Part shown: piece after piece, positions 39,434-45,317 of the stretch
Layout: each line of letters opens with the position of its first letter
How positions within the stretch are numbered: the first letter of the stretch is position 1
From: a virus
Reading direction: 5' to 3' (one strand)
Length of the DNA: 45,317 nucleotides
Virus record (IMG/VR): IMGVR_UViG_3300049255_000231
Location: 1 to 45,317 of that record
Program-made: the position numbers and the translations under genes
The notes under the pieces: model-generated
Database searches by the model: none
What the model was told of the DNA's origin: nothing
What the model saw: the letters and a program-made list of their open reading frames with translations, nothing else

Positions 39434-41347
39434 ATGGCCAAGGCGAAAGATGGGATCCGCGACGCCATTCTCGGCGCCGATCGTCCGTTTCGGGTGATCG
39501 ATGGCGGCGGCGGCAAGCCGCCAACCGGCGGCCGTCCCGCCGACGGCGAAACGCCCTGTCCGGTGACGCCGCTCGGCGATGCCGACGGCGTCTGGCATTT
39601 TCTCGATCCGCTCGGTCAGAAACGCCAGCTGACCGCGCGCGAATTCGGCAATCGTCATGTCGTGCGCGGATTGTTCCGTGGCGACGAACGATGGCTGCGC
39701 GAAAAATTCCCCGACCGCAAGGAATTCGAAAACGAGCACGGCGGCAAGGCGGTGCGCGTGGTCGGCTTTCAGCTCAACGCCGCCGCGGCATGGCTGCAAA
39801 AATTGTGTTCCGATCAGGGTCTTTACGGCGACTTCCTGCAGCTGCGCCGCCCCGGCATCTGGCGCGGCGACGATGGGCTGCCGATTGTGCACGCCGGCGA
39901 CGCGGTGCTGATCGAAGGCAGCTGGTGCGCCGCCGGCACCCGCACCGGCAATCAGATCTGGATCGCCACGCCGCCGGCCCCGCGCCCCGCTGCGCCGTGC
40001 GATCACAGCGTCGGGGAATCGTTTCGTGAGGAAATCCAGCGGCTGTGGAAGTTCCGCCTCGGCGGGGCGCCGCATCTGCTGCTCGGGCTGATCGCCACCG
40101 GCATGCTCGGCACCGCCGCGCGCTGGCGGCCGAACGCGTTTCTGTGCGGCGAGGGCGGCAGCGGCAAGACCATGCTGATGGATGTGCTGCGCGCCGCCTG
40201 TCCGATGCATGCCTACAGCAACAACGCCAGCGAGGCCGGCGTCACCAGCCTGATGAACGGCCGCGTCGTGCCGATCTTCATCGATGAGAGCTCGGACCGG
40301 CAGAACCAGGGCGGTGCCGATGCGCTGATGGATCTCGTGCTGGCCTCGGCCTCGGGCGACGGCACCAAGGCGGTCCGCGGCCGCGCCGACGGCGGTTTCC
40401 GCACGATCGAAATGGCCGGCTGCATCCTCTACGGCTCGGTCAACCCGCCGAGCATGCAGCCGCAGCATCTCGGCCGCATCACCTTGATCGAGCTGCTGAA
40501 GCCCGATGGCGGCGAAGATGCGCGTGCCGAGCAAACCGCGCTCGCCGAATGGGCCCGTATCAACGGTCCGGCGTTGTGGGGCCGGGTGATCGCCAGCGCC
40601 GAGCGTTGGCATGCCAGCCTGACGGTGTTCCGCACCGCGCTGGCCGAGGCAGGCTGCGCGGCACGCGAGATGGATCAGATGGGCGCGCTGCTGGCCGGCT
40701 GGTGGATCCTCACGCACGAAGGCCTGCCGGGCGAGGCGGGTGCGCGCGAAGGCGTCGGCATGGCCGCCGAATTCATCCGCCCGGCCTCGGATACGATCGA
40801 GGACAGCGGTCCGCGCCGCGCCGTGCAGCACCTGCTGTCGCAACTGATCCAGTTCGACGGCACCACGCGACAGGAACAGGTCGGGATCCTGCTGGAGCGC
40901 GCCTGGACGCCATCGGATGAGGCCTGGGACCATCAGGCCGACGCCAAAGTGCTGGCGCGCTTCGGCATGCGTCCGATCCGCCCCTGTCTGGAGCGGTTTC
41001 AATGGCGGGTGCCGATGCCGGAGGAGCCGGATTTTCCTAACGGTCCGGTGAACTGGCGGGCGCGTCCCGATCGGCCGGGTGACGTGATCGCCGGCTGCAC
41101 CTGCAAATCCTGTCTCGACCATCAGAAGCGTCCCGTGCCCCGGCTGAGCGCCGGTGGCGGCATCTGGTTGATGCCAATGGCGCTCAAGCCGCTCTATCGC
41201 GGCGTGCACGGCCTCGATGGCGATCGCTGGCAGATCGAGCTGCTGCGGCTCGGCACCCGATCGCGGACGTCGGTGCGCGTCGGCGGCGTCGTAGGCAAGG
41301 CGATCTGGCTGCCGCGCGAGGCGATCGATGACGGCGGTGGCCAATGA
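39434..41347 (+). CDS. Replicative ATPase/helicase-like protein
   Basis: 637 residues. Walker A GEGGSGKT at residues 239-246; Walker B FIDES with Asp284-Glu285; further motif SVNPPSMQPQHLGRI (a sensor-like arrangement) around residue 338. The N-terminal 200 residues form a unique domain. The layout resembles DUF927/VapE-like phage helicases that follow a Toprim primase. A Cys pair (CTCKSC, about residue 556) could bind zinc. The repeats that follow immediately may be its origin. Confidence 0.8.
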   Translation: MAKAKDGIRDAILGADRPFRVIDGGGGKPPTGGRPADGETPCPVTPLGDADGVWHFLDPLGQKRQLTAREFGNRHVVRGLFRGDERWLREKFPDRKEFENEHGGKAVRVVGFQLNAAAAWLQKLCSDQGLYGDFLQLRRPGIWRGDDGLPIVHAGDAVLIEGSWCAAGTRTGNQIWIATPPAPRPAAPCDHSVGESFREEIQRLWKFRLGGAPHLLLGLIATGMLGTAARWRPNAFLCGEGGSGKTMLMDVLRAACPMHAYSNNASEAGVTSLMNGRVVPIFIDESSDRQNQGGADALMDLVLASASGDGTKAVRGRADGGFRTIEMAGCILYGSVNPPSMQPQHLGRITLIELLKPDGGEDARAEQTALAEWARINGPALWGRVIASAERWHASLTVFRTALAEAGCAAREMDQMGALLAGWWILTHEGLPGEAGAREGVGMAAEFIRPASDTIEDSGPRRAVQHLLSQLIQFDGTTRQEQVGILLERAWTPSDEAWDHQADAKVLARFGMRPIRPCLERFQWRVPMPEEPDFPNGPVNWRARPDRPGDVIAGCTCKSCLDHQKRPVPRLSAGGGIWLMPMALKPLYRGVHGLDGDRWQIELLRLGTRSRTSVRVGGVVGKAIWLPREAIDDGGGQ

Positions 41348-41356
41348 AATCAACGC

Positions 41357-41508
41357 TGTAACCGCTGTGACCGGCTTGTGACCGCCCTGTGACCGGGGAA
41401 TGGTAAGGAATTCAATGCTGTAACCGCGTGACCGCCTGACCAGCGATTTCCTTTATGTGAGTTCTCGCTCATAGGACAAACACCGGTCACACAGGTTACA
41501 GGTTACAG
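41357..41508. repeat. Iteron-like TGTRACCG repeat cluster
   Basis: Plus-strand copies TGTRACCG at 41357, 41366, 41377, 41388 and 41419, with a near copy CGTGACCG at 41427. Inverted copies lie at 41485-41492 (CGGTCACA), 41494-41501 and 41501-41508 (both GGTTACAG). Near-identical 23-base blocks start at 41350 and 41412. The array fills the 188 bases between helicase and the next gene. Candidate origin or operator; no other gene is visible there. Confidence 0.72.
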
Positions 41509-41535
41509 ATAGATAAATAGAATAAGGATATCAGC

Positions 41536-42021
41536 ATGCTGGAAGATTTTCGTTACTGTGCCCGAACTGAGACCGCTGTGACCGCCCGTCGCACAATGAC
41601 GGACGCCATGACGCAGCTGGTTGCCGGCGTCATCGTCGAGCTGGAAGCCGCCGGCGCCACGCTTCTCGCGCTGCCGATGAGCGGCTATTCGACCACGCTG
41701 CGCACCGGCGGTCTCGACTTCGTGCGCGACGCGATCGAGAGCTACGGCTGGACCGACATGCCGATCCGCCCCGCGGTGCCATCCTCGCGCGCGATCAGTC
41801 GGATGGACGCCGCGTTGGCCTGGATCTCGCTGATCCCGGAAAACCGTCTGGTGCTGCGCCGCATCGTCGGTGCGCGCGCGCTGGTGCATCCGATCACCGA
41901 ACGGCATCTGTTCTCGTGGCGCCGATTGGGCAATCTGCTGAAGACCGATCATCACGCGGTGCAGCGCCAGCACCTGGAAGGGATCGAGCTGATTGTGGCC
42001 CGTCTGGCGACCCAAAAATAA
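41536..42021 (+). CDS. HTH protein of the DUF6362-like type
   Basis: 161 residues; AAGGA lies 8 bases upstream of the ATG. Residues 30-120 form a mixed domain; the C-terminus HLFSWRRLGNLLKTDHHAVQ, then HLEGIELIV, is the HTH recognised in DUF6362-like phage proteins that precede the terminase. Likely a DNA-binding regulator of late genes or packaging; not proven. Confidence 0.68.
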   Translation: MLEDFRYCARTETAVTARRTMTDAMTQLVAGVIVELEAAGATLLALPMSGYSTTLRTGGLDFVRDAIESYGWTDMPIRPAVPSSRAISRMDAALAWISLIPENRLVLRRIVGARALVHPITERHLFSWRRLGNLLKTDHHAVQRQHLEGIELIVARLATQK

Positions 42022-42140
42022 ATTTCAATATGCGCTCCACAAATCCCACGGAATCGGGTATCGATTTATCACGCTACGCGAATCCCGTGCCCGCCCGGTC
42101 TCCTGACCTGGTGGGCACGCTGCGTTTGGGGGTAATCCGT

Positions 42141-42836
42141 GTGATCGAGCTCTCGATTGACGACGCCGGCCTGACGCGAATGGAGCGCTCGCTGACCATC
42201 ATCGCCCGCGAGCAGCTGCCCTTCGCCATGTCGCGCGCCCTGAACGATTGCGCCAAAGCCGCAACCGTGGCCGTCAATCGTGCCATGCCCGAAGTCTTCG
42301 ATCGGCCGACGCAGTTCACTGAACGCGCGGCCGTCGCCCCACGTGCCCTGGCTGCCACCAAAACCCGCCTGCTTGCCGAACTGACGCTGCGTCCCATCCA
42401 GGCGCAATATCTGCAGCTCGAGGAAACCGGTGGTGTGCGCACCGGCGCGATGAACACCCGCAAGCCGTCGAAGACCGTGCTACTGCCAGGCAAGGCGATG
42501 CCGCTCGACGAGTTCGGCAATATCCCGCGCGGCACGATCGCCGGATTTGCCGCGCAGGTCAGACCGCCGTCGAAACGCACGCGCGCCAAGGCTGCGGCAA
42601 AATCTGCGCCCGCCGTGTTCTTCCTGCCCGCTGCATCGCCGGCCAATCTGGCGAAGATCTCGGGGTGGTTCCGTCGCCTCCCCGGTCACACCCTGACCCG
42701 GCTGACCGCCTTCGAAAAATCCACGCACTATCACGAACGCATGGGCTACCGCGCCCGGGTCGAGGCCGCCGTCCGTGCGACGTGGCCGAAGGCGATGCTC
42801 GGCCGGCTGCACGAGGCCATAAAAACCGCGCGCTGA
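42141..42836 (+). CDS. Putative virion/tail-associated protein (FDRPT-type)
   Basis: 231 residues from GTG 42141, preceded by GGGGG; the upstream ATG 42030 has no ribosome site. The segment PFAMSRALNDCAKAATVAVN, then MPEVFDRPTQFTERA and LTAFEKSTHYHERMGYRARV, is found in a recurring tailed-phage family of probable morphogenesis proteins. Its position just before cos and terminase is unusual for a tail gene, so the role is open. Confidence 0.65.
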   Translation: MIELSIDDAGLTRMERSLTIIAREQLPFAMSRALNDCAKAATVAVNRAMPEVFDRPTQFTERAAVAPRALAATKTRLLAELTLRPIQAQYLQLEETGGVRTGAMNTRKPSKTVLLPGKAMPLDEFGNIPRGTIAGFAAQVRPPSKRTRAKAAAKSAPAVFFLPAASPANLAKISGWFRRLPGHTLTRLTAFEKSTHYHERMGYRARVEAAVRATWPKAMLGRLHEAIKTAR

Positions 42837-42841
42837 CGCCG

Positions 42842-42910
42842 CGCGGGTCCTTCCCCCCGGTCCCGGCCACCACGGGTATTTCGCACCCCGGTATGGGGGT
42901 GGCGCTTAGT
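42842..42910 (+). other. Probable cos packaging site (lambda-type)
   Basis: The 13 bases CGCGGGTCCTTCC (42842-42854) match the sequence at the lambda right end beside cosQ, as I know it. About 30 bases downstream is a symmetric GC-rich element, CACCCC-loop-GGGGTG (42884-42901), in the place of the cosN nicking site. The small terminase follows, as in lambda. This intergenic space has no ORF. The exact nick positions cannot be read from sequence alone. Confidence 0.68.
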
Positions 42911-42929
42911 AAAATTTTTGGAGGTTCGG

Positions 42930-43529
42930 TTGTCATTGGCGTGCTCGTCTGAGGCGCCGCCCGGCATCCCAGCCGTGCGCGTCAACAAGCGGGAGCTGGC
43001 CCGTATACTCGGCGTGTCCCTGCCGACGATCGGCGCGTGGCTCGACCGCTATCCCGAGTTCCCGGTGCTGCAATCCGGCACCAACGGCCGCGAGTATCAG
43101 TTCGACGCCGTCGCCGTCCGCGACTTCATGGCGATCAAGGATGCCGAGGAAGAGCGGCTCGAAAAGGAGCGGGAGGCGGCGATCGCCCAGCTCGGGCTGC
43201 CGCTGGAAGAGCAGACTGAGGACGGCGCCGGCGCCCTGAAACCGCGCGAGCGGCTCGACCATGTCCGGGCAATCTCGGCCGAGGACAAGCTGCGCCAGGA
43301 ACGCGGCTTCCTGGTCAGCGTGCCGGCGGCGCGGCAGGCGATGACGGCGGCGGTCGCACGGTGGAACCGGGCGATCCATGCCCGCATCCGCCAGGACGGC
43401 CGAGACTTCAACCTGCCGGATGCCGTGGTGCGGGCCTTGCTCGCCGGCGTCGCCGAGACCCAGCACCAGTTCGTGCGCGAGCTGGGCTACGACGCGGGCC
43501 TGACCGAAGCCGGCCGCAATGCCGCCTGA
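42930..43529 (+). CDS. Terminase small subunit, Nu1-like
   Basis: 199 residues from TTG 42930; GGAGG ends 5 bases upstream, so I prefer it to the in-frame TTG at 42918. Residues 20-75 form a winged HTH (VNKRELARILGVSLPTIGAW, TNGREYQFDAVAVRDFM) as in lambda Nu1, which binds cosB. A Glu-rich helix follows, and the C-terminal part (QERGFLVSVPAARQAMTAAV) would bind the large subunit. Directly after cos, overlapping terminase large by 11 bases. Confidence 0.87.
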   Translation: MSLACSSEAPPGIPAVRVNKRELARILGVSLPTIGAWLDRYPEFPVLQSGTNGREYQFDAVAVRDFMAIKDAEEERLEKEREAAIAQLGLPLEEQTEDGAGALKPRERLDHVRAISAEDKLRQERGFLVSVPAARQAMTAAVARWNRAIHARIRQDGRDFNLPDAVVRALLAGVAETQHQFVRELGYDAGLTEAGRNAA

Positions 43530-45317
43530 TATCCCTTACTTCGACGCCGGCCAGCTGGTCGCCGAGGTCTTCGCCGCTGCCTTCCTGCCGCCGACGCCGG
43601 TCAACGCCGCCGAATGGGCCACACGCCATCGCTGGCTCACCAACGACGGCGGCGGCTATGTCGGCCGCTGGCGTCACGATATCGCGCCCTATCTCCGCGA
43701 GCCGATGGAGGTGGTCAGCGACAATGCGTTCCTTACCGGCGTGGTGGTTGGGCCGGGGCAGTGCGGCAAGACAGAAATCGGGCTGAACTGGCTCGGCGCC
43801 TCGATCGACGGCAACCCGGGCGATCTGCTGTGGTACATGCAGACCGATTCGGCTGTGCAGGCCTTCGTGAAGTCGCGCATCAACCCAATGATCGACGAAC
43901 ACGAGGTGCTGCGCTCCAAACGAGGCCTGCGGGCAACCGACGACAGCCTGTCCTACAAGCAGTTCACCGGCATGGCGGTCGAGTTCCTGGCGGCCACCCG
44001 TAGCGCAATGATCAACAAGCGGGCGCCGCGGATCCTGGCCGACGAATGGGACGCCTATGATCCGTCGATCGGCGATCCGAAGATACTGCTCGATATTCGC
44101 CGGCAGACCTTCGGCCGCGAATCCATGCTGCTGGCGCTGTCGCACCCCGATCGCGCCGGCGGCCTCGATCCGCGGCACTGGAATGCCGGAATCATGGCGC
44201 TCTATGCGCAGTCCGACCGGCGGATCTGGTACTGGCAGTGCCCGGAGTGCGGCGCCTGGAGCTCGCCCAATCCGACCGCCGAGCGCGTGATGGTCCTTGA
44301 CTATCCCGACGCCGACGGTGTGCCGCTCGATGAGATCGCCGACGCGACGCGGCTGCTCTGCCCGGTCAACGGCTGCGTGCTGGAAGACGCGGCTCGCAAG
44401 CAGATGAACCTGACGGGCCGCTGGATCGGCGCCGGTCAGACGATCGACCAGGACGGCACGGTGACCGGCGCGCTGGCGCCGTCCGATGCCGCCGGCTTCT
44501 GGATCGTGGGCCTGATGTCGCCGTTCCTGCTGCAGGGCATGGGCGGCCTTGCCCGCGACCGGGTGAAGGCCACGCGGGAGCGGGAGGCGACCGGCAGCGA
44601 CACGACGCTGAAGGAAGTCATCGTCAAGGGCTGGGGCCTGCCATACGAACGGCCGCGTGCCGTGGGCTCGATCGACGCCAACGTGCTCGCCGATCGTGCC
44701 GACGCCTCGCTGCCCCTGGGCATTGTGCCGGAGGGCGTGCGTTTCCTGACCGGATTTGCCGACGTCCAGGCAAACCGTTTCGAAACCCTGATCCGCGGCT
44801 GGGGACCGCGCGGCGAGAGCTGGATCATCGATCACCGGATGCACCGGGCGGATACCGCGACCAGTCCGGAAGCCTGGGATGCCCTGTTCGTCTGGTTGCT
44901 GGACACGCCATGGCCGCTGGCCGGCAATCCGGGTCGCTTCATGCGCCTGCGGGCAGCCGGTTTCGACAGCGCCGGCGCGCCCGGCGTGACGCAACAGGCC
45001 TATGACGCGTGGCGGCGGGCGCTGGCGGCACGGAAAACCCGGATGCTGGGCCGGTTCGACGGCCGCGAGGCCTGGAACCTGATCGGCACGAAGGGCGCGG
45101 CCTCGCTTGGGGCGGCGCCGCTGCAGGTGACCCGGCCCGACAGCGCGCGGAATGATCGACGCGCCCGCAGCGGCGGCGCGGTGCCGATCGCGTTATTCGG
45201 CGCCAACGGGTTCAAGGACAATCTCGCCGGCCAGCTCGGCCGCGGCGAGCCCGGTCCCTGGTATGTGCACTTTCCGGCCGGCCTGCGATCCGAGGCGCCG
45301 CCGCACCTGTGGTTCGA
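43519..45317 (+). CDS. Terminase large subunit, GpA family (3' end beyond window)
   Basis: Packaging motor and nuclease. The reading frame is open from ATG 43519 to the window edge (599 codons seen). Walker A GPGQCGKT (residues 78-85; Cys replaces the usual Ser) and Walker B-like LADEWDAYD (Asp175-Glu176) mark the ATPase. A zinc-ribbon pair follows (CPECG at about 239, CPVNGC at about 278). The nuclease part contains FLTGFADVQANRFE (acidic residue for metal) and GFDSAG. The last visible part, HFPAGLRSEAPPHLWF, is near the usual C-terminal helix, so perhaps 50-80 residues are missing. Confidence 0.93.
   Translation, partial: MPPDIPYFDAGQLVAEVFAAAFLPPTPVNAAEWATRHRWLTNDGGGYVGRWRHDIAPYLREPMEVVSDNAFLTGVVVGPGQCGKTEIGLNWLGASIDGNPGDLLWYMQTDSAVQAFVKSRINPMIDEHEVLRSKRGLRATDDSLSYKQFTGMAVEFLAATRSAMINKRAPRILADEWDAYDPSIGDPKILLDIRRQTFGRESMLLALSHPDRAGGLDPRHWNAGIMALYAQSDRRIWYWQCPECGAWSSPNPTAERVMVLDYPDADGVPLDEIADATRLLCPVNGCVLEDAARKQMNLTGRWIGAGQTIDQDGTVTGALAPSDAAGFWIVGLMSPFLLQGMGGLARDRVKATREREATGSDTTLKEVIVKGWGLPYERPRAVGSIDANVLADRADASLPLGIVPEGVRFLTGFADVQANRFETLIRGWGPRGESWIIDHRMHRADTATSPEAWDALFVWLLDTPWPLAGNPGRFMRLRAAGFDSAGAPGVTQQAYDAWRRALAARKTRMLGRFDGREAWNLIGTKGAASLGAAPLQVTRPDSARNDRRARSGGAVPIALFGANGFKDNLAGQLGRGEPGPWYVHFPAGLRSEAPPHLWF

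Noticed and set aside
39035-41353. 772-codon open frame on the minus strand
   Set aside because: It is antisense to the primase, helicase and neighbouring gene, which have real motifs; the translation is His/Arg/Ala-rich and shapeless, typical of antisense frames in GC-rich DNA.
41357-41508. CRISPR array
   Set aside because: Units are 8-10 bases with 1-3 base gaps, no spacers of 25-40 bases, and copies occur in both orientations.
41916-42836. Longer start for the FDRPT-type protein (or ATG 42030)
   Set aside because: The upstream part is out-of-frame shadow of the preceding gene and ATG 42030 lacks a ribosome site, while GTG 42141 has a G-rich site.
43519-45317. Natural terminase-portal fusion across the joined window ends
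   Set aside because: The frames agree by chance (one in three), but a direct join would remove conserved terminase C-terminal sequence and the portal N-terminus, so missing sequence is the simpler explanation.

Overview
The window is almost entirely a temperate, tailed, contractile-tail (myovirus-type) bacteriophage genome. No host housekeeping gene is visible. GC-rich composition, the protein families and the tRNA-Met-like attachment sequence suggest an alphaproteobacterial host, plausibly Acetobacteraceae; the host call is inference. The virion genes combine a lambda-type head (GpA-type terminase, portal, S49 protease, gpD-type decoration protein, gpE-type capsid protein, FII-type connector) with a Mu-type contractile tail (sheath, tube, frameshifted chaperone pair, tape measure, gpN, gpP, gp45, gp46, gp47 and gp48 in Mu order).

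Layout. Bases 1-7137 hold the head module, starting inside the portal gene. Bases 7148-17691 hold the tail and baseplate, with two non-Mu insertions: a small membrane protein and a DUF2778/L,D-transpeptidase-like protein. Bases 17701-23737 hold the fibre/adhesin region, in which three consecutive products carry Sec-type signal peptides. Bases 23734-26413 hold membrane, lysis-type and lipoprotein genes, including an OmpR-type winged-helix protein, and end at a strong intrinsic terminator (26440-26472). A leftward HTH gene follows, then a tRNA-Met 3'-end sequence (27195-27242) that looks like attP, flanked by repeated arm-type sites. Leftward from 35495 to 27315 runs a long, tightly coupled operon of small accessory genes ending in excisionase and integrase: ParB-like, DUF5131, DUF4326, zinc-finger and membrane microproteins.

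Control and replication. A leftward CI-like repressor (35572-35988) and a rightward Cro-like gene (36085-36363) are separated and flanked by copies of a GCGA-N3-TCGC operator. Rightward early genes encode a tandem GcrA-like protein, an ASCH protein, a Toprim primase-like protein and an AAA-type ATPase/helicase. These are followed by iteron-like TGTRACCG repeats (41357-41508), an HTH protein, a putative virion protein, a probable lambda-type cos site (42842-42910), the small terminase and the large terminase, which runs off the right edge.

Topology. Late genes lie on one side of attP/int and early genes on the other, and terminase (right edge) would sit next to portal (left edge). The order is therefore that of a circular or concatemeric phage genome cut between terminase and portal, not an integrated prophage. 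The two ends do not simply join: joining them would fuse truncated terminase and portal in frame, so sequence is probably missing at the break.
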